Positions 1-8,199 of a stretch of 64,000 bases of DNA are shown here, piece after piece. The notes under the pieces were generated by a model. It was not told the DNA's origin, made no database searches, and saw only the letters and a program-made list of their open reading frames with translations. The DNA is taken from the NCBI GenBank assembly GCA_046292445.1, contig JBKBQT010000005.1, positions 1-64,000 on the forward strand, in the 5' to 3' direction. This DNA comes from CALIZF01 sp046292445. Its GTDB lineage: Bacteria; Pseudomonadota; Alphaproteobacteria; Rhodobacterales; Rhodobacteraceae. How positions within the stretch are numbered: the first letter of the stretch is position 1; each line of letters opens with the position of its first letter. The position numbers were made by a program, and so were the translations under genes.

Positions 1-539
1 AGGTCGGCATCACCTTCATCCTCGTCACCCACGACCAGGAAGAGGCGCTGGTGATGTCCGACCGGATCGCGGTCATGTTCGAGGGGCAGATCGCCCAGCT
101 CGACGATCCCGAAACGCTCTATCGCCGGCCGAAATCGCGGAAAGTGGCCGATTTCATCGGCACGATGAATTTCCTGCCGGCCTCGGTGCGCGGCGAGACG
201 GGGCAGGGGATCGAGCTTGAGGTGCCGGGCCTCGGCCCCTGCACGATCGCTGCGTCTCAGGCGCCGGGCGCGGCGGCGGGCGGGGCGGCCTCGGTCGGCT
301 TCCGGCCCGAGACGCTGACGATCCTCTACGAAGGCCAGACGACATCCGACCGGGTCGCGGAAGGCGCGATCGAGGAGGTCGTCTATTACGGCGACATGAC
401 CTATTACGACGTCAAGCTCGACGGGGTCGAAACCCCGGTGCGCCTGTCGATGCGCAACCTTCCCGGCCGCCAGGTGCTCGACCGCGGCGTGCGGGCGCGT
501 GTGGCCTGGAGCCCCTCGGCGCTGGTGCTGTTCCGCTAG
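1..539 (+). CDS. ABC transporter ATP-binding protein, C-terminal part (spermidine/putrescine or Fe3+ type)
   Basis: The gene enters from outside the window, so only its C-terminal ~178 residues are visible. The open frame begins at base 3 with VGITFILVTHDQEEAL, the H-loop/switch region that follows Walker B in PotA/FbpC-type ATPases. After it comes DRIAVMFEGQIAQLDDPETLY and a C-terminal TOBE-like region (RPETLTI, then strands rich in YGDMTYYDVKL). The protein would sit on the cytoplasmic face of the membrane and hydrolyse ATP to drive a binding-protein-dependent importer. The partner permeases are not in the window, so the substrate cannot be assigned; PotA-like polyamine uptake is the best guess from the TOBE type. 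It is convergent with the tetR gene, with a 37-bp gap that shows no clear terminator. Confidence 0.9.
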   Translation, partial: VGITFILVTHDQEEALVMSDRIAVMFEGQIAQLDDPETLYRRPKSRKVADFIGTMNFLPASVRGETGQGIELEVPGLGPCTIAASQAPGAAAGGAASVGFRPETLTILYEGQTTSDRVAEGAIEEVVYYGDMTYYDVKLDGVETPVRLSMRNLPGRQVLDRGVRARVAWSPSALVLFR

Positions 540-576
540 CGGCGGCGCGTCGCCGGCGCCGACGGTGTTGCACGCC

Positions 577-1200
577 TCAGCCGTCGGGCGGCAGCAGGCC
601 GAGCCCGCGCAGGTAGATCCCAATCCCCGCCTCCAGCAGATCCTCGGGCGGGAAGGGCGACCGCGCACCTGGGGCGCCGCGGGCGAAAAGCTCCACCACG
701 CCATGGCTCATCGCCCAGACATGGGCCGAGAACATCGCGGGCGGCGGGCGCTTGGCGGGGGGGATATGTTCCGACAGCTTGGCCGCCGCCGCCTCGAGCG
801 TCGCGCGGCCGCGCTGTGCGGCGCGGGCGAGGTCGGGGTTCGATTGCAGGTTGATGCCGCTTTCGAACATCGCCTGATAATGCCCCGGAAACCGCCGCGC
901 AAACGCAAGGTAGGCCCGCCCCGTCGCCTCGAAGGCCGCCAGCGCGGTGGGCTTGCCGTTGTTGAAGGCATGCTCCATCAGGTCGCCGAAGATGACATAA
1001 CCCTGCCGCGCGGCTTCCGCGATCAGATCGTCGCGCCCCTCGAAATGGCGATAGACGGCCGCGGGCGTGACCCCTGCCTCCTTCGCGGCCTCGGACAGGG
1101 TGAAGCCGTAGGGCCCCTTTTCCTCGATGAGCCGCAGCGCCGCCTCGACCAGCGCCTGGCGCAGGTTGCCGTGGTGATAGCCGCGCTTCTGTTCGGTCAT
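577..1200 (-). CDS. TetR/AcrR family transcriptional regulator
   Basis: This 207-residue protein has the usual TetR length and layout. An N-terminal helix-turn-helix lies at about residues 13-60 (LRQALVEAALRLIEEKG then TLSEAAKEAGVTPAAVYRHF), followed by a helical ligand-binding and dimerisation domain. It should bind DNA as a dimer and be released by a small ligand. It lies 30 bp downstream of ppk2 on the same strand, and its ATG sits inside the last unit of a three-copy 17-bp tandem repeat that spans the junction. No strong Shine-Dalgarno is seen before the ATG, so expression may depend on ppk2 translation. The target genes are unknown. Confidence 0.93.
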   Translation of the reverse strand: MTEQKRGYHHGNLRQALVEAALRLIEEKGPYGFTLSEAAKEAGVTPAAVYRHFEGRDDLIAEAARQGYVIFGDLMEHAFNNGKPTALAAFEATGRAYLAFARRFPGHYQAMFESGINLQSNPDLARAAQRGRATLEAAAAKLSEHIPPAKRPPPAMFSAHVWAMSHGVVELFARGAPGARSPFPPEDLLEAGIGIYLRGLGLLPPDG

Positions 1201-1248
1201 GGCGTGCCCAGGATCATTGCGTTCCCGGGATCATTGCGTCCCCAGGAT
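1198..1248. repeat. Three tandem 17-bp units across the ppk2/tetR junction
   Basis: Units at 1198-1214, 1215-1231 and 1232-1248 read catggcgtgcccaggat, cattgcgttcccgggat and cattgcgtccccaggat on the plus strand. On the coding (minus) strand the first unit carries the ppk2 stop codon and the last carries the tetR ATG. The array therefore sets both the C-terminus of PPK2 (EILGTQ, stop) and the spacing to the next gene. Confidence 0.9.
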
Positions 1249-2112
1249 CTCCGGCCCGCCGGTGATCGCCGGATCGACCGGACCGATGGCGGCATCGTCG
1301 CGGCCCGCATAATCCACCGCCAGCAGCACCTGCCGGATCACCGCCAGCCGCGTGCGCAGCTTGTCGTCCGACCGTATGACCGTCCATGGCGTCTCGGGCC
1401 GGTGGCTGCGCGCCAGCGTCTCGCGGATGGCGTCGGTATAGGCATCCCAGCGGTTGAGCCCCTCGACGTCGATCCAGGACAGTTTCCACTGCTTGACCGG
1501 ATCCGTCTCGCGGTCGAGGAACCGGCGGAGCTGTTCGGCGCGGCCGACGTTCAGCCACAGCTTCACGAGGGTGATGCCGTCCTGCACCAGCATCGACTCG
1601 AAGCCCGGAAGCTGACGAAAGAACAGCGCGCGCTGTTCGGGCGTGCAGAAGCCGAACACCGCCTCGACCACGCCGCGGTTATACCAGCTTCGATCGAAGA
1701 TCGCGATCTCGCCCGCACCGGGGAGCCAATCGACATAGCGCTGGAAATACCATTGCGTCGCCTCGCGGTCCGAGGGCTTTGGCAGGGCGACGACGGTGGC
1801 GACACGGGGGTTGAGGTTCTCGGTCAGCCGCTTGATCGCGCCGCCCTTGCCGGCCGCATCGCGCCCCTCGAACACCACGACGACCCGCTTGGCGGCTGCC
1901 TTCACATCGGCCTGAAGCTTGGCCAGCTCGATCTGGAGGCGCCCCATCTGCGCCTCGTAATCGGCCTTCTTCATCTCGCGGCGGTAGGGGAAATCGGGCG
2001 ACAGCATGTCGTCCTTGTCCGCCCCGGCGATGGCGCTGCGCACCGCCTCGGGCGCGGCCTCGGCGTGATAGCGGCTGATGGCGCCGTCGAAGGGCGGGGG
2101 GAAGGCGGTCAA
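1231..2112 (-). CDS. ppk2: Polyphosphate kinase 2 family protein
   Basis: This 293-residue single-domain PPK2 uses polyphosphate as the phosphate donor to phosphorylate nucleotides, or runs the reverse reaction. The Walker A loop is at residues 83-91 (GRDAAGKGG), the Walker B-like DRSWYNR is near residue 142, and the lid region contains DRETDPVKQWKLS. Length and motifs fit the single-domain class I/III proteins common in alphaproteobacteria; nucleotide preference cannot be read from the sequence. The likely start is TTG at 2112, which has GGGAG five bases upstream. The next in-frame ATG is M36 and would remove the N-terminal helix. The gene is followed by tetR, perhaps its regulator. Confidence 0.93.
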   Translation of the reverse strand: MTAFPPPFDGAISRYHAEAAPEAVRSAIAGADKDDMLSPDFPYRREMKKADYEAQMGRLQIELAKLQADVKAAAKRVVVVFEGRDAAGKGGAIKRLTENLNPRVATVVALPKPSDREATQWYFQRYVDWLPGAGEIAIFDRSWYNRGVVEAVFGFCTPEQRALFFRQLPGFESMLVQDGITLVKLWLNVGRAEQLRRFLDRETDPVKQWKLSWIDVEGLNRWDAYTDAIRETLARSHRPETPWTVIRSDDKLRTRLAVIRQVLLAVDYAGRDDAAIGPVDPAITGGPEILGTQ

Positions 2113-2158
2113 GGCGGCTCCCGGAAAGGCTGGTGGGCTAGTATCGCCTGCGCGGCGC

Positions 2159-3124
2159 CTAACGCAACCGGGCGCGCGCGGCGGCGCGGTCGATGGCGGC
2201 GATCACGGCATCGGGGGCGGCGTGATGCGGCATGTGGCCGGTGCCTTGCAGCACCGTCAGGCGGGCATCGGGCAGAAGGCGCACCATCGGTTCGGAATGG
2301 ATGCGCAGCGGCACGATCGTGTCGGCCGTGCCGTGCACCGCCTCGACCGGCAGGGCAAGGCGCGGATAGGCCTCGGACATCGCCTGAACAAAGGGCTTGA
2401 GCCCGTTGACCTGCCGCGAATTGACCACGAGCGACTCGCGCCGCAGCGTCAGCCCGGCCCCGATATGCTCAAGATACCCGTCCGGCACCGGATCGGGGGC
2501 GAATATCCCCGCAACAGCGCTTTCGGCGCGGCTGTCGGAGGTGAAGGCGGTGATGAGGGGCACCACCGTCACCGCGCCGAGGTCCGATCCCGTGATCGCA
2601 TAGAACGGGCCGAGACCGCCCGGCCAGGGCATCGTCGCACCCGCGATGCTGACCACCGCGGCGGTTTCCGCCGGGGCGCCGAGCGCCCAGGCCATGGCGA
2701 CGGCGCCGCCGTAGCTCTGCCCGACCACGACCGGGCGGCGGATGCCGGCCTCGGCCGCCGCCGCACGCAGCACCGCGGCCTGCGCGAGCGGCGAGACCCC
2801 CTCGTCGCCGAGGTCGTCCGACCAGCCGAGCCCCGGGCGGTCAAAGGCCGTCACGCGGTAGCGCCGCGCCAGCCGGCCCATCAGCCCGAAGGTGAAGTCG
2901 CGCAGGTTCCCGCTCGCGCCGTGGATCAGCACGACATCCGGGCCCCGCCCCTCGGTCTGCAGGTGCACGCGCCTCGTGCCCACGGTCACGAACCGCCCCG
3001 TCGGCGGATAGCGCCGCGCGGCCTCGGCCTCGCGCCGGGCGGCGGGGGCGGCGGCAATGACGCTGCAGCCCGCGGCGGCGAGGCTTCCAAGCAGGCTAAG
3101 GGTGGCCGATCTGCGTGACATCAT
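2159..3124 (-). CDS. Alpha/beta hydrolase, probably a lipoprotein
   Basis: This is an alpha/beta hydrolase of about 321 residues. The start MMSRRSATLSLLGSLAAAGC gives a signal peptide ending in a lipobox-like AAGC, so the protein is probably exported and lipid-anchored. The nucleophile elbow is GQSYGG, the acid is probably the Asp of HGTADTIVPL, and the base is the His of GTGHMPHH. The oxyanion HGASGNL motif is also present. The coding region begins inside the 3' end of metA (about 29 bp overlap) in the same direction, so the two are co-transcribed. A start at 3178 is open but would overlap metA much further and would bury the signal peptide. The substrate is unknown; the architecture resembles esterases and epoxide or haloalkane hydrolases. 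Confidence 0.87.
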   Translation of the reverse strand: MMSRRSATLSLLGSLAAAGCSVIAAAPAARREAEAARRYPPTGRFVTVGTRRVHLQTEGRGPDVVLIHGASGNLRDFTFGLMGRLARRYRVTAFDRPGLGWSDDLGDEGVSPLAQAAVLRAAAAEAGIRRPVVVGQSYGGAVAMAWALGAPAETAAVVSIAGATMPWPGGLGPFYAITGSDLGAVTVVPLITAFTSDSRAESAVAGIFAPDPVPDGYLEHIGAGLTLRRESLVVNSRQVNGLKPFVQAMSEAYPRLALPVEAVHGTADTIVPLRIHSEPMVRLLPDARLTVLQGTGHMPHHAAPDAVIAAIDRAAARARLR

Positions 3125-4022
3125 AGGGCGTTGTCTGATATATCTCGTTGATCCAGTTGCCATAAAGCAGATGCGCATGGCTGCGCCAGCGGTTCAGGGG
3201 CACTTGGGACGGGTCATCGTCGGGGTAGTAGTTCAACGGCACGTTGATCGGCGTTCCCGAAGCTACGTCGCGATCGTATTCGAGTTTCAGCGTATCGCGG
3301 TCATATTCGAAATGGTTGAAGATCCACAGCGCCCGATGCGCCGCATCGACGACGAGGCAGGGCCCGACCTCGGGCGAGGCGATCAGCGTGACAAGCCCCG
3401 GCACCGCGTCGATCTCGGCCTGGCGCAGTTCGGTCCAGCGGCTGACCGGGATCAGCACATCGTCCGAGAAGCCGCGCAGATAGGGCGACGAGGGCACCAG
3501 CACGCGGTGGCGGAAACAGCCGAAGGCCTTGGCGGGCAGGATGTGCTTGGGCAGGCCGTAGAAATGATGCGCCATGGCCATGCCGCCCCAGCACACCCCG
3601 AAGGTCGAATGCACATGGCTCTGCGTCCAGTCGAACACGTCCCGCAGCTCGTCCCAGTAGGTCACCGCCGTATAGGGCAGATGCTCGATCGGGGCGCCGG
3701 TGATGATGAGGCCGTCGAATTTCTCGCCCGTGGCCGCAACGGCGGCGAAGGGGCGATAGAACGCCTCCATGTGTTCGCTCGCGGTGTGGCGGCTGATATG
3801 CTCGGTCATGCGGATCAGATGCAGGTCGATCTGCAGCGGTGTCGCCCCGATCAGCCGCGCGAACTGCGTCTCGGTGCGGATCTTGTGCGGCATGAGGTTG
3901 AGAAGGCCGATCCGCAACGGCCGGATGTCCTGCCGCGCGGCCCGGCCCGCGGACATCACCATCACGCCTTCGCGCGACAGGATGTCATAGGCTGGGAGGG
4001 TCTCGGGCAGGGTGATCGGCAT
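3096..4022 (-). CDS. metA: Homoserine O-acyltransferase, MetA family (predicted O-acetyltransferase)
   Basis: This 308-residue MetA-family enzyme acylates L-homoserine at the first committed step of methionine synthesis in the cytoplasm. The catalytic Cys144 lies in FGVCWGG, and His237 and Glu239 in NHFEYD. Residue 113 is Glu, in ITGAPIEHL. In characterised MetA proteins a Glu at this position (111 in Bacillus cereus numbering) favours acetyl-CoA, while Gly favours succinyl-CoA, so acetylation is predicted despite the family name. The gene starts 9 bp after the upstream ATPase and its tail overlaps the hydrolase gene, as in an operon. No SAM riboswitch is visible directly upstream because the gene is internal to the operon. 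Confidence 0.96.
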   Translation of the reverse strand: MPITLPETLPAYDILSREGVMVMSAGRAARQDIRPLRIGLLNLMPHKIRTETQFARLIGATPLQIDLHLIRMTEHISRHTASEHMEAFYRPFAAVAATGEKFDGLIITGAPIEHLPYTAVTYWDELRDVFDWTQSHVHSTFGVCWGGMAMAHHFYGLPKHILPAKAFGCFRHRVLVPSSPYLRGFSDDVLIPVSRWTELRQAEIDAVPGLVTLIASPEVGPCLVVDAAHRALWIFNHFEYDRDTLKLEYDRDVASGTPINVPLNYYPDDDPSQVPLNRWRSHAHLLYGNWINEIYQTTPYDVTQIGHP

Positions 4023-4031
4023 GGGCGTGAC

Positions 4032-4904
4032 CTAGGCCGCGCCAGCGCGACGCTCAAGGGTGCGGGCGATGAGCGCGTCGAAATCGGCGGGGCTGCGCAG
4101 GGCGGCGACCTCCTCGGCCGTCACGCGCAGGCCCCAGTTGCGCGCCATGGCCGCATAGCGCGGCTGGCGATGGGCCAGCGCGCGGGCGTAGGTCCAGCGC
4201 ACGAAGGCATCGGGATCGACGTTTTCTTCGTCAACTTCGTGCGTTGCACGGTATTCCTGCCACATCGATTCAAGAAAGGCGGGCTGGTAATACATCGGCT
4301 TGGGCGCGCGGTCGAACCGGGCGATCAGATCGGCGGTATGCGCCTGCGACCCTTCGATCCAGACCATCAGCATCGCGTCCGACAACACCCGGAGCACCGG
4401 ATCGGCCGGATCCTCGGGGTCCACCACCTCGCAGATCGACCCGCCGCTGTCGCAGATGAAATCGGCATAGCCATAGATGTCGCGCGCCCGCTCGATGAAG
4501 CGCGGCGCATCGAGCAGCGCGGCGATCTCGGCCTCGCGATGCTGGTCCTGCCGCTTGCGGTATTCGGCAAAGCTGAGCCCGCCGCGCGCCGGATCGCCCG
4601 GCTTGCCCAGATAGGTCGAGAGCGGGGCGAGATTGTCGAAGGTGATGTTGGACTGGATATAGACCGAATCGGTCATCAGCAGCTCGCGCAGCAGCGGGAC
4701 CTTCATCGCCTCGCGCTTGAAGTTGTCGGCGATCAGCTCGCCCATGTAGCGGGTGCCGATACGGTAATCGACCGAATAGTGGAACCACCCGCCCTGCATG
4801 CGCAGCATCGTGGCCAGATGCGTCTTGCCGAGGCCCGACATCCCGAAGACCAGCACCCGCCGGTGCGGCGCGGCCAGCCAGTCGGCGGCGCTTTGCGGCG
4901 TCAT
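4032..4904 (-). CDS. P-loop ATPase of unknown role
   Basis: This 290-residue cytoplasmic protein has a Walker A loop at residues 21-28 (GMSGLGKT). I recognise no other named domain. The remainder is rich in Tyr and Trp, with conserved-looking stretches such as CDSGGSICEVVDPEDP and VDEENVDPDAFVRWTY. The start is fixed by an ATGA overlap with the stop of the upstream EamA transporter gene. The stop is 9 bp before metA. Translational coupling on one side and close spacing on the other suggest co-expression with an exporter and methionine synthesis. I believe similar ATPases occur widely in Rhodobacteraceae, but I know of no demonstrated function. Confidence 0.85.
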   Translation of the reverse strand: MTPQSAADWLAAPHRRVLVFGMSGLGKTHLATMLRMQGGWFHYSVDYRIGTRYMGELIADNFKREAMKVPLLRELLMTDSVYIQSNITFDNLAPLSTYLGKPGDPARGGLSFAEYRKRQDQHREAEIAALLDAPRFIERARDIYGYADFICDSGGSICEVVDPEDPADPVLRVLSDAMLMVWIEGSQAHTADLIARFDRAPKPMYYQPAFLESMWQEYRATHEVDEENVDPDAFVRWTYARALAHRQPRYAAMARNWGLRVTAEEVAALRSPADFDALIARTLERRAGAA

Positions 4905-5788
4905 GGCGCGGCCGCCACGGCCGGCGCGCGGGCGGCGCGCAGGTTCATCCAGTTGCCGGCAAAGATCACCGCCGCACCGAGGAACACGAAGAGGTCGAGC
5001 GGTTCGGCATAGAGCGCCATGCCGACGATGGCGATGATCGGCAGGCGCAGGAATTCCATCGGCGCCACGGTGCTCGCCGGGGCATGGCCAAGCGCCGAGG
5101 TCAGCGCGAAATGCGCCGAAAGCCCCGTGATCCCCACCACCACCAGCCAGGGCCAGATCGCCGCCGAAGGCCAGACGATGCCGCCCGCGAACCCCAGCGC
5201 GCTGCCCATCACAAGCTGCGTCACCGTCATCCAGAACAGCACGCACAGCACCGTGTCATGGGCCATCAGCCGGCGCGTGTAGATGACATTGAGCGCAAAG
5301 CACAGCGCCGAGGCCAGCCCCGCCGCATGCCCCGGCCCCACCGCCTGCACCCCCGGCCGCGCCACGATCAGAACGCCGGCAAAGCAGACGAGGGCGGCGA
5401 TCAGCTTGGCGGCCGTCATCCGTTCGCCCAGCATCAGCGGGGCGAGCAGCGCGACCCAGATCGGCAGGGTGAATTCGAGCGCGACAAGCTGGCTCAGCGG
5501 AATCGCCATGATCCCGTAGAACCACAGGTTCTGCCCGGTGAAATGAAAGAGGTTGCGCCCGAGATGCAGCATCGGGACCCGCGTGCGCACCTGCGCAAAG
5601 CCGCGCCGGCCGGCGAGGATCAGCGCGCAGACGATGCCGAGGCCGATCAGCGACCGCCACGCCATGAGCTGGAACGTCGTCAGTTCGGCCTGCACCGCCC
5701 GGCCCGCTACCGCCATCAGCGTGAAGGACGCGATGGCGACGAGCATCCAGGCGAAGGCCAGCAGCGGGCGGGACTGGGGTTGGGTCAT
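4901..5788 (-). CDS. DMT family transporter with two EamA domains
   Basis: The 295-residue inner-membrane protein has about ten hydrophobic segments in two EamA repeats, the usual drug/metabolite exporter layout. It starts MTQPQSRPLLAFAWMLVAIASF, with the first membrane span at about residues 9-28. An ATG at 5809 adds only seven residues and cannot be excluded. The stop overlaps the following ATPase gene as ATGA. Family members export amino acids or other small metabolites; the nearby metA makes a sulfur or aspartate-family amino acid a reasonable but untested guess. The 79 bp between this gene and the upstream RTX gene contain a GC-rich hairpin and no obvious promoter. Confidence 0.93.
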   Translation of the reverse strand: MTQPQSRPLLAFAWMLVAIASFTLMAVAGRAVQAELTTFQLMAWRSLIGLGIVCALILAGRRGFAQVRTRVPMLHLGRNLFHFTGQNLWFYGIMAIPLSQLVALEFTLPIWVALLAPLMLGERMTAAKLIAALVCFAGVLIVARPGVQAVGPGHAAGLASALCFALNVIYTRRLMAHDTVLCVLFWMTVTQLVMGSALGFAGGIVWPSAAIWPWLVVVGITGLSAHFALTSALGHAPASTVAPMEFLRLPIIAIVGMALYAEPLDLFVFLGAAVIFAGNWMNLRAARAPAVAAAP

Positions 5789-5839
5789 GGCGCCTCCGAC
5801 CGCCGTCATGGCGGCGGCGTGGCGGAATGTCCAGCCGGG

Positions 5840-5861
5840 CCGTGCCGATCCCGCGGCACGG
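5840..5861 (-). terminator. GC hairpin behind the RTX gene
   Basis: A perfect 8-bp stem (CCGTGCCG / CGGCACGG) with a 6-base loop lies 7 bp beyond the stop of the minus-strand RTX gene. There is no U-run, so it is either a weak intrinsic terminator or an mRNA 3'-end stabiliser. Confidence 0.4.
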
Positions 5862-5867
5862 GCGCCC

Positions 5868-8153
5868 TCAGCCGAGATCGAAGCCTTCGAGGAAGCGGAC
5901 CGCGGCAGCCACATCGGCAAGGCGCCCGACAGTCTCGACCACGATCCGGTCGCCATAGCCGAAATCGAGCACGACCGACCCGTTCTCGACCGAGCCGAAG
6001 AGCCCGACCAGCGAGGCGGCGGTCACGCCGTCGGGGTTGGGCAGGCCCGCCACCACCTTGCGCGACACCACGATCAGGTCGCCCTGCCCGAGGTTCAGGT
6101 CGGTGATCCGGTTCTCGCCGAACCCCATCGTGAACACGAACCGGTCGGCCCCGGCGCCGCCGGTCAGGATGTCATCCCCCGTCCCGCCATAAAGCGTGTC
6201 GTTCCCGTCGCCGCCGTCGAGCCGGTCGTTCCCGCCGCCGCCGAACAGCCGATCGTTCCCCGGGCCGCCGAAGAGCACATCGTTCGACCCGTTGCCGGCC
6301 AGCACATCGTTCCCGTCGTTCCCGCGCAGCGTGTCAGACCCCGCACCGCCCAGGAGCGTGTCGTTCCCCCGGCCGCCGTTCAGCACATCGTTGCCGTCGT
6401 CGCCGAACAGCATGCCCCCGCCGCTTGCGGCGAACATCGTGTCGTCCCCGCCCCGGCCCGAGGCGACACCGGGCGCGGCGAGGCGGATGGTGTTGTCCCC
6501 GCCGCTCCCCAGCACCGCCGTCTGGGTCAGCGACCGCGCCGCGTCCATGTCGATCACGCCCGCGTTGCGCACCGGGCCGAGGCCTTGATCGACCGCACCG
6601 GACCAGCGCCCGGCGTTGCTGTAGAAATCGGCGATCCGCAGGCTCGTGACACCCGGATCGCCGAGGATGAGGTCATTGCCGACCCGCAGCATGTCGCCGC
6701 GCCCGATGCGCGGGAAGGGCGAGAAATCCGACATGACGATCAACCCGCCGCTGTCGATCACCGTCTGGTCGCCGAGGGGGATGTTGAAGCCGCGATAGAC
6801 CGTACCCCATTCGAAGGCGTCGTTGCCGCGCCCGCCGACCAGCACCGAATCCCCAGCCGCACCCCAGAGCGTATCGTTGCCCCGGCCGCCATAAAGGCTG
6901 TCGTCCCCCATGGCGCCCCAGAGCGTGTCGTCCCCGCCCTGCCCGTAGGCCGCATTGGGTGCCCCGAACCAGCGCGTCTGCCCCGCCCAACTGATGACAA
7001 TGTCGGACAGGAAGTCGTCGCCCGCCCCGCCGCGCAGCGTGTCGGATGCGGTGCCGCCCGTCAGAAGGTCGTCCCCCGCGCCGCCATATTGCCGCGTCGG
7101 GTTCTGGTCGGCCTGGATCGTGTCCTGCCCGCTTCCCCCGCGCAGGACGGATACGGCCGTGATCCCCTCCCGCGCGGCGGTGACATAGATGTAGTCGTCA
7201 CCCATCCCGCCGTCGATCGTGACGGCGCCCTTGGCGATCACCTCGATCCAGTCGTTCCCGCCGCCACCCGACACCGAGACCCGGCCCGGCAGGCTGTCGA
7301 GCAGCGCCGCGCCCTCGCCCGCGCCGTAAAGATAGAGCCGATCGTCCCCCGCCCCGAGCGCGACGTCGAGCCGGCGGGCCGGAAAGGCATCGAGATAGAG
7401 CGTATCGGCCTGCCGCGTGCCGATGATCTCCACGTCCTCGCCGCGCACGAGGCCGCTGAAAGCCCTGACCTGCCCGTAACCGGGCGAGGAGCCTTCGCTG
7501 TTGAAATCCAAGACGTCGCCCACGGTCTTGTCGGTCGGTCCCGTCGTCGTCATGACCAGCACGAAGTCGTCGCCCCGCTTGGGCCGGCTGTTCCATCCCT
7601 GTATGGTCATGGCACCCGCGTCGGCCAGCGGGGTTTCGGCGATGCGCAGGAGGTCCGCCCGGAAGATGTCCATCGTGTCCCTGGCGATGCCGAACAGCAC
7701 ATCGGTGTCTGGATAGACAGGCGGCAGGGCCGCGACCGCATCAAGATCGAGCGACGGGGCATCGAGGCCTGCGAAGGTCAGGAACGATCCCGCGCCATAG
7801 CCGGCGAAAACACCGCTGAGCAGAAGGCGCCCTTCGTCGTCGAAATAGGCCTGCGGGGCGTCGTTCCGATGGGCTGCGGCATTCTCGATCGGGTTGAAGC
7901 GGCCGCGCCCGTAGACGACCTGCAGGAACCCGAAACTGTCCACTGCAACGCGTCCGGTCACGGTCACATCGCGCGCCGGAAAGACCGAGGTATCGGGTTC
8001 GATCACGGTAAAGGAGCGCACCGCCGCGCCGAAGCCCCAGTATTCTGCGGCCCGTGCGAAGGCCCCGTAGAACTGCCCGAAGGCGAGGTCGTCGCGCGTC
8101 GCGCCGCCGTTGATCCCGAGCCGGGAGCCGGAATAGTCGAAAACGAATGCCAT
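5868..8153 (-). CDS. Large RTX (hemolysin-type calcium-binding) secreted protein
   Basis: This 761-residue acidic, Gly/Asp-rich protein has an N-terminal beta-rich domain of about 240 residues (MAFVFDYSGSRLGINGGATR). Scattered RTX blocks follow, then a dense run of nonapeptide repeats of the GGxGNDxLx type at about residues 560-690 (for example GGRGNDTLLGGAGSDTLRG). The tail GADRFVF...ITDLNLGQGDLIVV is typical of type I secretion substrates. There is no Sec signal; the protein is expected to be unfolded in the cell, exported by a type I system through a C-terminal signal, and folded by Ca2+ outside. No HlyB/HlyD/TolC genes are nearby. No protease, lipase or cyclase motif was found, so an adhesin or S-layer-like role is inferred. 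Confidence 0.92.
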   Translation of the reverse strand: MAFVFDYSGSRLGINGGATRDDLAFGQFYGAFARAAEYWGFGAAVRSFTVIEPDTSVFPARDVTVTGRVAVDSFGFLQVVYGRGRFNPIENAAAHRNDAPQAYFDDEGRLLLSGVFAGYGAGSFLTFAGLDAPSLDLDAVAALPPVYPDTDVLFGIARDTMDIFRADLLRIAETPLADAGAMTIQGWNSRPKRGDDFVLVMTTTGPTDKTVGDVLDFNSEGSSPGYGQVRAFSGLVRGEDVEIIGTRQADTLYLDAFPARRLDVALGAGDDRLYLYGAGEGAALLDSLPGRVSVSGGGGNDWIEVIAKGAVTIDGGMGDDYIYVTAAREGITAVSVLRGGSGQDTIQADQNPTRQYGGAGDDLLTGGTASDTLRGGAGDDFLSDIVISWAGQTRWFGAPNAAYGQGGDDTLWGAMGDDSLYGGRGNDTLWGAAGDSVLVGGRGNDAFEWGTVYRGFNIPLGDQTVIDSGGLIVMSDFSPFPRIGRGDMLRVGNDLILGDPGVTSLRIADFYSNAGRWSGAVDQGLGPVRNAGVIDMDAARSLTQTAVLGSGGDNTIRLAAPGVASGRGGDDTMFAASGGGMLFGDDGNDVLNGGRGNDTLLGGAGSDTLRGNDGNDVLAGNGSNDVLFGGPGNDRLFGGGGNDRLDGGDGNDTLYGGTGDDILTGGAGADRFVFTMGFGENRITDLNLGQGDLIVVSRKVVAGLPNPDGVTAASLVGLFGSVENGSVVLDFGYGDRIVVETVGRLADVAAAVRFLEGFDLG

Positions 8154-8199
8154 GGTGAGAAATTCCCGCAGGCCGGAAGGCGACGCGGCAAAGGCCCGC

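Noticed and set aside
499..2400. A 633-residue open frame on the plus strand opposite tetR and ppk2
   Set aside because: It is the antisense shadow of two clear genes. High GC keeps the opposite frame open; the product is Arg/Pro-rich and has no recognisable domain.
4032..5246. A 404-residue fusion of the P-loop ATPase with upstream sequence
   Set aside because: The extra N-terminal part lies inside the EamA transporter gene in another frame. The ATGA overlap marks the real start at 4904.
5788..5809. SAM or other riboswitch upstream of the metA operon
   Set aside because: The 79-bp gap before the exporter gene is too short and shows only a simple hairpin; no riboswitch core was recognised.
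6150..7140. Regular repeats that might suggest a CRISPR or satellite array
   Set aside because: They are 27-bp coding repeats for RTX nonapeptides, in frame, with no constant repeat and variable spacer pattern. The same holds for 27780-28680.
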